Shown: positions 35,243 to 47,433 of the stretch, piece after piece | Numbering within the stretch: the first letter of the stretch is position 1 | How the letters are laid out: each line of letters starts with the position of its first letter | Origin: Timema cristinae | Taxonomy: Eukaryota > Arthropoda > Insecta > Phasmatodea > Timematidae | Length of the DNA: 64,000 bases | Reading direction: 5' to 3' | NCBI GenBank assembly: GCA_039000515.1 | Contig: JBCFYV010000012.1 | Coordinates: forward strand, 83,430,193-83,494,192 | The notes under the pieces: generated by a model | Told to the model about the DNA's origin: nothing | What the model saw: only the letters and a program-made list of their open reading frames with translations | The model's database searches: none | Program-made: the position numbers and the translations under genes

Positions 35243-35445
35243 TTTACACCGCATATTACTACCCGCAAGAGTTAATTTAATTATACTAATGGAGTAGGAA
35301 TGAAAAAGAAAGAAATAATAAGAAATGGACAAACATTTGCATGAAGAGAAAGTGTGATAAATCATTTAGTGAAATATACCCTTAGTTTACCCAACCGGTA
35401 TTTGAACTCCGACCTCCTCGTCATTGAAAACTAGACTAGGCGAGC
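35243..35445 (-). mobile_element. SINE type B, diverged
   Basis: TACACCGCATATTACTACCCG, AACCGGTATTTGAACTCCGA and CCTCCTCGTCATTGAAAACT retain the antisense tail and head order. Confidence 0.6.
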
Positions 35446-36129
35446 TTTGTTTAATCCACCCCTTGCCCAAAGATTCTGGTAGTTGTCCTAAACATTGCCG
35501 CCGTAGCTAGGGGGCATGGCTACATTGCCCCCCCCCCCCCCCCGCCATTCTCCTACAGGACGGAGGGAGTTGGAGGGGCAGGATTTAGGAAAAATTGTGC
35601 AACGACTTACGTGTGATTCTCACAAGTGAGATTGAACAAGCTTTGACTATTTTAATCCTTTATTGGCATGGTTTAAAACTTATTATCATATTTACATGAG
35701 TCTGACATGGTTTTGTGGTTGAAAGGAAAATTAACTTATTCCTAAGCAAACCTTTTATTCAACAAAGTTAAAATGTTTTGATCAATCAAATTACTACCTC
35801 TATTGAAACAATCAATTTAAAAAAAAAAATCAATAAATACCATGTTGAAATGGCGATGTACTGTATTTATATGTAAGAAATTGAATCCTATTGGTTAACT
35901 AAATGCACTTTCCTCAGGCTGGGATAAAGACCCCCCCCCCCCCCCCTCCCACGACACGTTCCGGCGTCTATTCATTCATAAAAGAAGCGCACTAGCTTGT
36001 AATCACGTCTATTGCCGGCCCAGTGTTGTTTGTTAGTCAACATCCTACCAATAAATGGCGGCTCAAGGACATGTCAGCAAAGAACTGCACCATGTTTAGA
36101 GCGGTCCCAAATGATCACGGATTTTTTTT

Positions 36130-36366
36130 TTTTAGCACCGCGTCTTACTACCCGTTCACGTTATACGCTTATGTAACAATTATTACTCTAATGGATTAGG
36201 TATTGGGAAGGTTATATTTATAGGAAGTGAATCCGCGTTCGCGCTGAGGGAGAGTGGAAAACCACCCCAGTTCACCCAACCTAGATTAGAACTTCAATCG
36301 CCCGTCTTCGGCAGTCTGGATCTACACGAAACTAGTGCGTTAGCCAACTACGCCACCGAGGCGGCT
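36130..36366 (-). mobile_element. SINE type B, full length
   Basis: TTAGCACCGCGTCTTACTACC, GAGAGTGGAAAACCACCCCAG, CGCCCGTCTTCGGCAGTC and head GTTAGCCAACTACGCCACCG. Same head subtype as the copy at 25871. Confidence 0.92.
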
Positions 36367-36399
36367 ATCACACTGGAGACGTATCATATGTTGGAGTAA

Positions 36400-37265
36400 T
36401 ACTCTATACACTATATATAGCCTATAGCATGTCTGGAAGACACTGGATCGATCCAAGGCGCAAGTGAGATGTTGACTGTGACCCTAAGGATAGTCGATAT
36501 TGGCTCGATCTTTACAAAAATCGATTATATATCATATCTTTTTTGGATCGATTCAAAGGTCTCAATCTGATTCACCAATCAATTCTTTATCTAGCGATTT
36601 ATAAAAGATCGAATCTAAAGGAAACTAAACATAAATATAAGAATATTTGGTTGGGTGTAAGAAATGTTTTTTTTACTATTAAGAAAATTTTGAAACCTAA
36701 GTTTGCAATGCTGGGTCACAAATTAGTATTTCATTATATGATATTTATTCATATCATAAATAGGTAATTAGTTAAGGCTAAGGTTGTGTCAATGTTTGGC
36801 CAACACCCTCCTGAAATATGAACTAATATTACCATTAATTAAATTGGCCTTTTTAAGACAATAACTGAAATACAAATGTAACGAGAAGTTAGTCACAGTG
36901 TATTCACCATTTGGTGTGCTAAAGCTTGTTTTATTGTGATAATAAGTGAATACATACCAAGGCTTAAATTACCATATAAACATTATTTATACTATAGTAA
37001 CAGTTTACTAATCGACTGTCACCAGTTGGGCATAGTAGGAAAATATACCGATACTTAATGGGCGCAATATTAGTTTTTTTTTAAATATGTGCCCATTCAT
37101 ATATGAAATATGGTTAAAGCAACTTATTTCTAAATGAATCGTTGAATCGATATTCCCAAGATCGATTCAAAGCATTCCATTTTTTTGCCTGAATCTAAAC
37201 AACTCTTCTTGATCTAGATCGATCCAGAGAATCGATTAAAGGCCTATGAATCGAGCATGCCTTAC
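36400..37265. other. ATCGAT-rich non-coding region
   Basis: ATCGAT occurs about seven times in two clusters (36444-36550 and 37140-37235) at either end of an AT-rich stretch. Arms do not align as clean inverted repeats. Confidence 0.35.
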
Positions 37266-37427
37266 CATAATAATTGGCTGTATCCACGCATTCGCCTTCA
37301 AAATGGCTAACGTTCTGTCGAGTTTCTCGTTCTAAAATAAAATACAATCAACTTTTTACTTGTTTGTCCTCCATTTATAGTGTGTATCTAAACCTAAATT
37401 CAATAATCAATCTTGTGGCGTATTTTT

Positions 37428-37500
37428 TTCTCCCAACGCGTCCAAATACCTGTTCGAATTATACGCATACAATAATTAAACTAATGGGTCCGAGATGAGG
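37428..37500 (-). mobile_element. SINE tail fragment
   Basis: CAACGCGTCCAAATACCTGTTCGAATTATACGCATAC is a diverged antisense tail. Confidence 0.5.
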
Positions 37501-37699
37501 AATGTAGAATTTCCGCATGCATTACGTATTAATTTGTTGGTGTCAAGTTTAAACTCTTGAACATGGCTGTACCTCCTCACATGTGGCAGTGGAGAGAGGA
37601 TTGGAAATAGATGGCCAGGAGCGGCCAACAACAGAAACTGCTTGTGTTGGCGGAACAGATTCGCGCGTTGACTTGCAATAACATGAATGATGGGTCTAT

Positions 37700-40097
37700 T
37701 CACAGTAGCATGGGATGATGAAGGAATAGGGGTATATTTAAGATAACATGAACTGATGGAGGAATAAGGCTATATTCAAGATAGCATGGGATGATGAAGG
37801 AATAGGGGTATATTTAAGATAACATGAGCTGATGGAGGAATAAGGCTATATTCAAGATAGCATGGGCTGATGAAGGAATAAGGGTGTATTTAAGATAACA
37901 TGAACTGATGAAGGAATAAGGGTATATTCAAGATAACATGGGATGATGAAGGAATAAGGGTGTATTTAAGATAACATGAACTGATGAAGGAATAAGGGTA
38001 TATTCAAGATAACATGGGATGATGAAGGAATAAGGGTGTATTTAAGATAACATGAACTGATGAAGGAATAAGGGTATATTCAAGATAACATGAACTGATA
38101 AAGGAATAAGGGTATATTCGAGATAACATGGGATGATGGAGGAATAAGGGTGTATTTAAGATAACATGAACTGATGAAGGAATAAGGGTATATTCAAGAT
38201 AACATGGGATGATGAAGGAATAAGGGTGTATTTAAGATAACATGAACTGATGAAGGAATAAGGGTATATTCAAGATAACATGGGATGATGAAGGAATAAG
38301 GGTGTATTTAAGATAACATGAACTGATGAAGGAATAAGGGTATATTCAAGATAACATGAACTGATGAAGGAATAAGGGTATATTCAAGATAACATGAACT
38401 GATAAAGGAATAAGGGTATATTCGAGATAACATGGGATGATGGAGGAATAAGGATGTATTTAAGATAACATGAACTGATGAAGTAATAAGGGTATCTTCG
38501 AGATAACATGGGCTGATGAAGTAATAAGGGTATATTCGAGATAACATGGGATGATGGAGGAATAAGGCTATATTCAAGATAGCATGGGATGATGAAGGAA
38601 TAGGGGTATATTTAAGATAACATGAGCTGATGGAGGAATAAGGCTATATTCAAGATAGCATGGGCTGATGAAGGAATAAGGGTGTATTTAAGATAACATG
38701 AACTGATGAAGGAATAAGGGTATATTCAAGATAACATGGGATGATGAAGGAATAAGGGTGTATTTAAGATAACATGAACTGATGAAGGAATAAGGGTATA
38801 TTCAAGATAACATGGGATGATGAAGGAATAAGGGTGTATTTAAGATAACATGAACTGATGAAGGAATAAAGGTATATTCAAGATGACATGAACTGATAAA
38901 GGAATAAGGGTATATTCGAGATAACATGGATGATGGAGGAATAAGGGTGTATTTAAGATAACATGAACTGATGAAGTAATAAGGGTATCTTCGAGATAAC
39001 ATGGGCTGATGAAGTAATAAGGGTGTATTTAAGATAACATGAACTGATGAAGGAATAAGGGTATATTCAAGATAACATGGGATGATGAAGGAATAAGGGT
39101 GTATTTAAGATAACATGAACTGATGAAGGAATAAGGGTATATTCAAGATAACATGGGATGATGAAGGAATAAGGGTGTATTTAAGATAACATGAACTGAT
39201 GAAGTAATAAGGGTATCTTCGAGATAACATGGGCTGATGAAGTAATAAGGGTGTATTTAAGATAACATGAACTGATGAAGGAATAAGGGTATATTCAAGA
39301 TAACATGGGATGATGAAGGAATAAGGGTGTATTTAAGATAACATGCATGAACTGATGAAGGAATAAGGGTATATTCGAGATAACATGGGATGATGGAGGA
39401 ATAAGGCTATATTCGAGATAGCATGGGCTGATGAAGGAATAAGGGTATATTCAAGATAACATGAACTGATAAAGGAATAAGGGTATATTCGAGATAACAT
39501 GGGCTGATGAAGTAATAAGGGTATATTCGAGATAACATGAGCTGATGGAGGAATAAGGCTATATTCAAGATAGCATGGTCTGATGAAGGAATAAGGGTGT
39601 ATTTAAGATAACATGAACTGATGAAGGAATAAGGGTATATTCAAGATAACATGGGATGATGAAGGAATAAGGGTGTATTTAAGATAACATGAACTGATGA
39701 AGGAATAAGGGTATATTCAAGATAACATGGGATGATGAAGGAATAAGGGTGTATTTAAGATAACATGAACTGATAAAGGAATAAGGGTATATTCGAGATA
39801 ACATGGGATGATGGAGGAATAAGGGTGTATTTAAGATAACATGAACTGATGAAGTAATAAGGGTATCTTCGAGATAACATGGGCTGATGAAGTAATAAGG
39901 GTATATTCGAGATAACATGGGATGATGGAGGAATAAGGCTATATTCAAAATAACATGGGATGATGAAGGAATAAAGGTATATTTAAGATAACAAAGGCTG
40001 ATGAAGGAATAAGGGTATTTTATGATAGCATGGGCTGATGGATAAATAAGGGTATAATCAAGATAGCAAGGGTTGATGCCGGAATAAGGGTATATTA
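37700..40097. repeat. 38-bp minisatellite with higher-order structure, ~63 units
   Basis: Basic unit ATGAACTGATGAAGGAATAA GGGTATATTCAAGATAAC. Two main variants (GAACTGATGAAGG...TATATTCAAG; GGGATGATGAAGG...TGTATTTAAG) alternate into 76-bp dimers. Blocks repeat at longer range: an unusual run with GGAATAGGGG and GGAATAAGGCT at 37783 recurs 798 bp (21 units) later at 38581. Reverse-strand open frames are repeat translations. Confidence 0.97.
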
Positions 40098-40130
40098 GCA
40101 CAGAGCAAGGCATCAAAGTTATAATTCATT

Positions 40131-40782
40131 GCTAGGAGATGTCCCAGCCCAACCCATCAGCTGGTGAACATTGAATCGCTACCTGGCGTTTCCGACATTA
40201 TGTAAATAGTAAGTGGTACAGATAGCAGCACTGTTGCGGTCCAGTTTTCAAAACAAACAACCTAATGAGTGTCAAATATGAACAAGCAGAGTAACAACAG
40301 TATACCTTCCCACTCAGCTACATCTGTGGAGGGGGAGTAAGCCTGCATAGCACAGACAGGAGAACAGTGGATTGCTAGAGAACCCAGTCAAGGTTGAACG
40401 AGGCTCGAGTCTTGGGACAAGTCACGAGCGGACAGAGAGAGAGAAACTCGCGGACACAGAGAAAGAGATAGACTATAGATACAATGAGTGCGACAACATT
40501 TGATACCAAAAAACCTTTTTAATATTGCTTTCAGAAACATTCCTTATTTCATACGTTTTTTTTATCAGCTATGTGAAAAAAGTCGAAGAGGGGGGGGGGG
40601 GGGGCAGTTGAGAGGGGAGATAAACCTAACTCTTTGTTAGGGGACTTAGTTCTCTACCCTCCCCCTAAACCCCCGTCTGTGCTTAACATACTTTACAACT
40701 ATTCACGATTCAATTCCGAGTAAGCTGACAAAAATTTTGACTAATTTCCCTCGAATTCACCCCGCTAGCGGATTGGTTTAAG
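40131..40782. other. Unassigned DNA with G-run
   Basis: No gene recognised. A run of about 14 G lies near 40591-40604, and a GAGA tract at 40434-40444. Confidence 0.35.
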
Positions 40783-41172
40783 GTGGGGTTGAAGGGGACG
40801 CGAGAAAAGGTAAATGTTTTCGCAGTTTTTATAGCAAAACATATTTGTGGTCAAAATAAATAAAATATTTCTCCAGTAGAAACATACGAGTTTAATTTTG
40901 TTCACGTGGTGATATCAACAGTAGTTGAATATCTATAATGGGCATAGCGGCATTTGATGACAAACTTTTTAAATGTAAATAAAAGTTGTCATTAAATTCT
41001 AGGACTCTCTTTTTAGAGATGATCAAGAACTGTTGATATCACCATGTGAAGAAAATTAAACTCTATGTTTCTACTGGATAAATATTGATTTATTTGGACC
41101 AAAAATAATGTCTCGCTATAAAAAAAAACTACAAAAAACAATGGCCTTTTCTCGCGTCCCCTTCTTCCCCAC
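40783..41172. mobile_element. Fold-back MITE, family 1 copy 1
   Basis: Arms of about 140 bp: GTGGGGTTGAAGGGGACGCG on the left pairs with CGCGTCCCCTTCTTCCCCAC on the right. Inner arms carry CCAGTAGAAACATACGAGTT and its inverted partner. AAG flanks both ends, a possible 3-bp TSD. A diverged relative is at 46392. Confidence 0.8.
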
Positions 41173-43140
41173 AAGTGCAAGGACAGGGTGTGCAATATTA
41201 GGCGTGTTGTCCTAGGATAAGTTCGTGTGTAAGTCGTGTCCTGATATACAGTAATCTATATGTTTAGAACATAGTAACACGTGGTTTAATCAAAACTGCC
41301 AGAAATGAGCTTTGTTTTTAGTTAGTTTTTACCATTTAAAAAGGATAAGCAGGAAGTAAGGTAAGTGACCAACAATAATTACGGTATGTCTAATGATCTG
41401 AACTATCAAAACTGTGTACGCTTTGTGTACCTTCAGCCTGTGACGTCATCATGAGAGAGAGAGAGAGAGAGAGAAGAGATGGAGGATTACTAGCCACGGG
41501 CGCTCAAAGCTAGTACCTCACTTTCTCATTATAATTAATAGGTTGGCTTGGTATAGCTCGGCCCGAGCACCAATATCCACTAAGTGCCTCAGTGGGACGG
41601 TCTGACACTACAAGGGCAATGTGGTATTATCACAAGTTAGGTGCTGGGGTAGGCGGTTAAATGTTCGGCAGAGCATCCATGTTGTTCAGTTAGAGATGTG
41701 AGTTGGTAGATTGTCCACCGATTTAAATGAAACTAGTGCAATAGAGAAAATACTTTATTCCGACTGAAGTCTTCACGCCAGAAATATTATCAAATGAGTT
41801 TCAATAACAGCGATTACAATTCTCTTCTTACTCTCACATATCGACTACAGCGCTTGTAGGTTGAATGTGTCCCTAACGTTAGATCTGCTGTGTACTTTAA
41901 TATTATAATTTGAGTCTTTAGTCTTGGGGAAAGTGCTCGTCTCAGGACTCGATGTTTGTGGGTTCAAACCCAAACGGGATCATAAACAAGGATAGACCAG
42001 GCCTACAGCCTCCGGGTTAAAATGGCTGCGGAAAGAGTAGAGTTATTTAACACGGGTATCACTAGGTGCCATCAAAGGGCATTAAAAATAGCTAATTTTA
42101 AATATGGTTTAACTGGAGAGAAGTAGACAATATATTTCTCGAGTCATAAAGCTAGGTTTAGGTACTGACCCAACCCCTTCTTCACATAACTCCACCTCAT
42201 AAAGAGACTAAGCAGGCTGACCCATCACGATTACAATGGTCCCTTTATGACGGATCTGTTAAAAGTGAGTGGTTTAACAAAAGTAAATTTGAAGTTCTTT
42301 TATCACTGAGCATTGACACTAGCGAGCCCCCCGTGTTGATGAACTCAACCTGGCTCAAGGAGCACAGCAAAACTTCCGTAAGGCTGAGGATCTGGTGTAT
42401 ACTTGTCTGTGGCCGGGGTCGACGGATCTTTACTGAGCGATAACAATCTGAAGCACAACTTACTTCGGAGGGGAAGTATGATGATTGTGGAATGTAAAAT
42501 ATTCATGTGGAAAGTATGATTACTTGGGATGTAAGTTTTTCCTTTCCCGGCAAAATTGGTAGGCACTTTCGCTCTTGCTTATAGAAATTCTGGTGTGCTG
42601 ATCAATCGATTCAAAACATGCGCGTTAAATAGCTCAGATAAATAAACAAAATCAGAGCCTTAAGAAATAAATTTACCTTTCCTTTATATTCAATAATCTC
42701 AAATCTCCCATATCTCTCGGTGCGGCACGGAAAAAATGGCGCAAGTAATAGTTAATCCTGTGTAGCATGTGTGACAGCCCACGTAACGCACATGTTCACG
42801 AGGTACCGTAATGCAAACAACCGTAACCGACACCATGCCGAATAATTAGTCACAGGGCGCACAAATACACTATCGAGAGTTGCTAAGGATATTAACTTCA
42901 GTTCCGTTTCCTCAGTAGCGAGTACATTCCTCGGACTAAACAATAAACATGTTCCAGGTAAATTAGAGCTTTCCTCCTTGCCCACTGTGTGTGCATCTCC
43001 AAAGCTATCCGTATTTAATTGCACCAGTGGGGTTTACAGAAAATGTTCCATTGAAAGTGTCAGATCATTAAATCCCGGGAGAAGGAAATATATTAATTAA
43101 ATCTTTTATTATAATATTGTACTCATAATACTCAATGTCG
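41173..43140. other. Unassigned intergenic DNA
   Basis: No gene recognised. A GAGA microsatellite is at 41453-41474; a tRNA-like patch with GGGTTCAAACCC lies at 41921-41980 and may be a SINE head remnant. Confidence 0.35.
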
Positions 43141-43144
43141 TCGT

Positions 43145-44058
43145 TGTCAACTGTTTCCAGACTGTGGCCGGTAAGTTTAATAAAATGCCTCTATCTTACT
43201 CCTTTAATTGATTCCATTCTTCTCCTCTCAATTGCACACACTCTGCTACCTGCTCCTATCACCTCTTTCTTGGCATCCCTTGCGGTATTTTTTCTACATA
43301 CTTTATTTTAATAGTTTTATTTGGCATCCTCTAGCTGTACATCCTAATTACATGTCTATTCCATCTCAGTCTTGCTTCCTCTACCATATCGTGTGCTCTT
43401 TGTACCCTCACTACTCTTTCCCGGATAACTTCATGCCTAATCTTGTTTCTCCTCGTGATAGCTAACATGCTCCTCCCAAACTTAATTCCCGTAGCCTCCA
43501 CTTTCCTAGTCTCTCTTACATTTAATGTTCATGTTTCTGCTGCACATGTGACAATGGGTACAAAGTACGCACTGTGCAACACTTCCTTACATTTCAAGGG
43601 AATTTCTCTTCTACCTGGCAGGTCTCGTACAAAAACTACAGAACAACTCTCCCTGCTGTCCTCTTCTCAATAAAACCTCTCTACTTCCACCTTTCGCCTT
43701 AATCACACTTTCATGATATTTTACGTTCTGTACTTTTCTCAGCTCTACTCCATCCAACTTTATAGTTTTTCTAGCCCGTATCCTCTTTCTTGTCATTAGT
43801 ATCACTTTACACTTTGCCGTGATACATTTCATTCCACACTCTTTCACTTCCTCATTTCATTCGTGTTGCTGTTCCTGTACCACTATCATTAAAATAGTAA
43901 TGGTGAAAGGGCATTTCACTGCTTCATTCAATTTTTTATTTGGAACCACTACGTCCTTCCATTTTCTATCTTAACACAATTCCTGTTATCCTCATACATA
44001 CTTTTCCCTCTCATTACAACTCCCCTTTCCACTTCGGTCTTCTCCATCGCTTCCCGAA
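43145..44058 (-). pseudogene. LINE reverse transcriptase, 3' part, decayed
   Basis: On the minus strand, broken frames read in order: KIENGRT, NALSPLLF (an RT SPLLF motif), ECGMKCITAKCKVILMTRKR, KTIKLDGVELRKVQNVKY and further C-terminal sequence, ending in a short GAT/AAT-rich tail near 43140. This order matches the second half of a non-LTR retrotransposon RT. The YxDD region is lost. Related fragments at 44288 and 4712. Confidence 0.7.
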
Positions 44059-44287
44059 CTTTTTTTTTTTATATCGACTCTATCATATAATACATACTAC
44101 AATACAAAATGTGTGAATTCAAATTTAGTTGCATAACTAAAATAAAATGGCATACGTTGATTTTAAAATACTGTAACTGTTTAAAACAAATTTATAATTT
44201 ATTCGCATATATACATATAATCAATAATAGAACAAACTTTTGTTCAATTGAAATATTCACAAGTAATTACAAAATAGAGAATCATTA

Positions 44288-44625
44288 TCATCAGATGTTT
44301 TCAACCTATGGCCGGGTAAGTTTAGTAAAATGCCTCCATATTCCTCTATTCTTCCATCATTTTCCCGTCTTTAATAGCTTTAATTCCTTTCCTCTCACTT
44401 CCACACTTTCTGTTAGCTGCTCCTCCCATATCTTTCTTGCCCTCCCTTGAGGTATTTTTTTCTAAATAAACTTTATTTCCATCATTCCCTTTGGTATTCT
44501 CACCTTTACCATCCTCATTACATGTCCATACCATCTCAGTCTTGCTTTCTATACTATCTCATGTACTCCCATTCTTGCCCGGATAGCTTAATTCCTAATA
44601 CTGTTTCTCCTAGCGACAGCTAATA
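44288..44625 (-). pseudogene. LINE 3'-end fragment
   Basis: Minus-strand frames give RWYGHVMRM-like and KVRIPKGMMEIKF-like sequence typical of LINE C-termini, then GGAGGCATTTTACTAAACTT and a GATGATAATGAT tail. About 80% like the end of the neighbouring copy by eye. Confidence 0.65.
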
Positions 44626-44802
44626 TAACATGCTGATTATAATACTGTATTGAAATATTAACATATCGCTCCATGTTAGTGACAAATTCAACCACCAAGC
44701 GTTGTAGTCGATAAGTGACAATATAACTGAAATCGCAGTTACTGCTTTCTTTCAATCAATTTGATCATGTTTCTGGTGTTAACGTCCTTTGAATTTTCTT
44801 TT

Positions 44803-45345
44803 TGCACCGCGTCTTACTACCCGTTTGGGTTATAAGCTTCTAAGAAGAAATTAAACTGAAGTGTGAAATTTAAAACTTGGGATACCTCGAGTAGATCAGT
44901 TACAATAATTTATTAATTAATTTTGAGGATGTTTTGCAGCATTTTCGTGGGAGCAGAGCAGGAAACAATTTAAAAAACTAAAATCCCCCCGCCCCTGCTG
45001 GTCTAGGGGCAAGGTGTCAATACTCCTGTACTGGGGTCCGGGGCTCAATCCTCGGTCCCGGCACAGATTTATCTGATTGCCAAACCCTTCCTTCCCTCTG
45101 ACAAGACGTGTATTAATCACAACTTGTGAATGTGTGGAATGCCAGGCCTCCACCATGGTTCGGATTCCACGTTAAACTGTAGGTCCTCATTTCATCTCAC
45201 AATCACCCTACCATTACACATTAGCGTAAGTGCGTATAACCCGAACGGGTAGTAAGACGCGGTGCTAATACAATAATTATAATATAATCCCCCAGTTATG
45301 ATTCAAAGCCCGACCTCCCCTTCTCCGGCGAGCTTGACCAGATGA
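44803..45345 (-). mobile_element. SINE type B interrupted by a type A SINE
   Basis: Antisense tail GCACCGCGTCTTACTACCCG at 44805, body GCATTTTCGTGGGAGCAGAG and AGGAAACAATTTAAAAAACT up to 44990. The antisense head ATTCAAAGCCCGACCTCCCC and CTTCTCCGGC resumes after the type A insert at 45294-45345. Confidence 0.7.
44991..45285 (+). mobile_element. SINE type A nested in a type B SINE, 8-bp TSD
   Basis: CTGCTGGTCTAGGGGCAAGG, B-box GGCTCAATCCTCG, full body and tail. AATCCCCC flanks it at 44982-44989 and 45286-45293. Its insertion is therefore younger than the surrounding type B copy. Confidence 0.88.
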
Positions 45346-45450
45346 GCCTAACGCCTTTTCCTATTTACCCGCCGATACGGGGGAATCCTAGAAATTTGTG
45401 ATTAATTTTTTAAATCTAGCTAAATGGTTTAGTGAGTAATGCGCTAAAAT

Positions 45451-45697
45451 ACGCTTCGGTGGCTACATGGTCTAAGGCATCACTCTTGCAATAGACTAGA
45501 CTGCCGATGACTGGAATATCAGGGTTCAATTCCGGTCAGGTGTACTAAGGAGGGCTTAACCTAAATTATTTTCCACTCTTACCCCACGAAAATGCGGATA
45601 CACTTTCTCTAAATTCAGCTTTCCTCATCTCTAACACACTAGTGTAATTAATACATATGAGTATAACACGGACGGGTAGTAAAACGCGCTGCTTAGA
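45451..45697 (+). mobile_element. SINE type B, full length
   Basis: GCTTCGGTGGCTACATGGTC, B-box GGTTCAATTCCGG, ACTCTTACCCCACGAAAATG and tail GACGGGTAGTAAAACGCGCT. Confidence 0.9.
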
Positions 45698-46022
45698 AAA
45701 AGCAAAATAAAAAATGTGTTCAAGCCAGTATCGAGAGGGTCTATACAGTGTCTTACTCCACGCATGCTCAGTGTCTTACACACACGGTAATTGGCAGGGA
45801 AACACCTCATCCAGTACAGAATGGGATCTTGACATGGCCGAGCGCACTGAGGCACCAACCATTCTTAACGGTGTTACACAAATGGTAGGTTTGCGCTACA
45901 CTGGTTGCATCTGCAATGCATAGCAGTCGAACTTACTTGAGTAAAACTTCGCTTGGAAAGTCTCGCAGAAAGAGAGATCGACTACTCGCCAGGCAATGAA
46001 CCTATAACCAGCCAACAGCCAC

Positions 46023-46027
<5 letters not shown>

Positions 46028-46088
<61 letters not shown>

Positions 46089-46090
46089 TA
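46028..46090. repeat. GT/GA compound microsatellite
   Basis: About 17 GT repeats followed by about 13 GA repeats. Confidence 0.98.
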
Positions 46091-46192
46091 GTGAGTTGTT
46101 TTAACACGCGCGGGAAACACTTTGTATCACATGCAAAGACCACCTTCCCCTCAGATGTAGTCTGAAGCTCGTCTTCACACTTTAAACCTAAG

Positions 46193-46380
46193 GCCAGTTT
46201 CATAGTCAAATTTGTACGCCTCAAGTGCGGCGTACACTAAGTACATGATGACACCTACCGAAATTGAATGAATGGCAGTTTCCAATGAAGAACGGCCATT
46301 CCATTTGGTTTAGGTAGGTTCGTCATGTACTTAGTGTAGCGCCGCACTTGAGGCGTACTAAATTTGACTATGAAACTGGC
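46193..46380. mobile_element. Palindromic MITE with 6-bp TSD
   Basis: Arms of about 65 bp: GCCAGTTTCATAGTCAAATT ... and inverted ...AATTTGACTATGAAACTGGC; GCCTCAAGTGCGGC is in both arms. CCTAAG occurs on each side (46187-46192, 46381-46386). 188 bp, non-coding, superfamily not assigned. Confidence 0.88.
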
Positions 46381-46391
46381 CCTAAGTCTGT

Positions 46392-46695
46392 GACGGGAAG
46401 GACGCGTGAAAAGGTAGTGTTTGACGTTTTATAGCAAACTTTTTTTGGACCAAACAAATAAAACATTATCCAGTAGAAACAGAGGGTTTAATTTTCTTCA
46501 AATGGTGATACTAACAGTTGTTAAATATCTGTCAAGAGCACAGCGAAATCATAGATGAGAAACTTGAAAGATAATTCAAGAAATGATTAAACTATATGTT
46601 TCTACTGGGAAAATATTTGATTTATTTTGACTAATTAAATGTGTTGACATATATAAATTGCAAAAACACTGCCCTTTTCTTGCGCCTCCTACACT
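46392..46695. mobile_element. Fold-back MITE, family 1 copy 2
   Basis: GGAAGGACGCGTGAAAAGGT, TATAGCAAAC, ATCCAGTAGAAACAGAGGGT and inverted TATGTTTCTACTGGGAAAAT match the element at 40783. Ends CCCTTTTCTTGCGCCTCC. Starts 12 bp after the CCTAAG MITE. Confidence 0.7.
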
Positions 46696-47213
46696 CTAAC
46701 TTTGAACCAGATGCTCGAGAGATACAAGTGATTCCCTCTGAAGTCAAACCAGGGACCGACAGTCATCCTCTCTATACTAGTGCCAGTCCCGGGGGCGACT
46801 TAGTGAAACTTTCTAATCTAGAAGGGCAGGATGAGGTGAGACACCATGTCATGTGATATCCCAGGTACGCAAGAATACGAGAGTTCGCGCAACTTAACCT
46901 AGTTCCCCGCCCTTGTCTCACACTAGCACCCGTCTCTCGGTGGATTCCAGTGGGGAAAGTCGCGGAGGGTCAGAGGCCAATATATTAAGGACATGGCAGG
47001 ACCTATTGTGTGTGTATAAGGACTCAGAACCAAACAAACAGATTTTAAAACAGATAGTGCCAAGAGTAGCTTTAAGTTCATGAGTACGAGAAGAGACTAT
47101 ATTTTTGTCAGTGAATGTAGAACAGGATAGCAAGGGGTGAGGAAGGGGGGTAAAAACGTAGCTTCCTCCATTGTAAGTAATTGAAAATGATGATCTCTTC
47201 AGGAGACTTTAGA

Positions 47214-47356
47214 AACGGGCGCATTATAATTGGGCAACGTAAATATGTTATGATCTGCGTTTAAAATGGGTAGCGTTAATCCCACATTACAATTGGGCCA
47301 CGTATAGATTTTACGTAAACATTACAGTTGGGCCACATATACCAGTTATGATACGA
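47214..47356 (+). repeat. Left subterminal repeats of the MULE
   Basis: Three units: ATTATAATTGGGCAACGTAA, CATTACAATTGGGCCACGTA and CATTACAGTTGGGCCACATA, about 40-60 bp apart. Confidence 0.75.
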
Positions 47357-47433
47357 GGTTGTGCATAGACATGTAAATATATACACATCCAAACTATAGA
47401 CATCACTTTGTGTAGTGTTCCAGTGATTGAAAC

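Noticed and set aside
35526..35545. C-run and similar G/C homopolymers (also 35929-35947, 40591) as functional quadruplex sites
   Set aside because: Plain homopolymers; length is unreliable in the assembly and no further structure is seen.
37700..40116. Reverse-strand open frames of 66-145 codons with SSCYLEYTLIPSS-like repeats
   Set aside because: They are translations of the 38-bp minisatellite; frames change with unit length and there is no start or domain.
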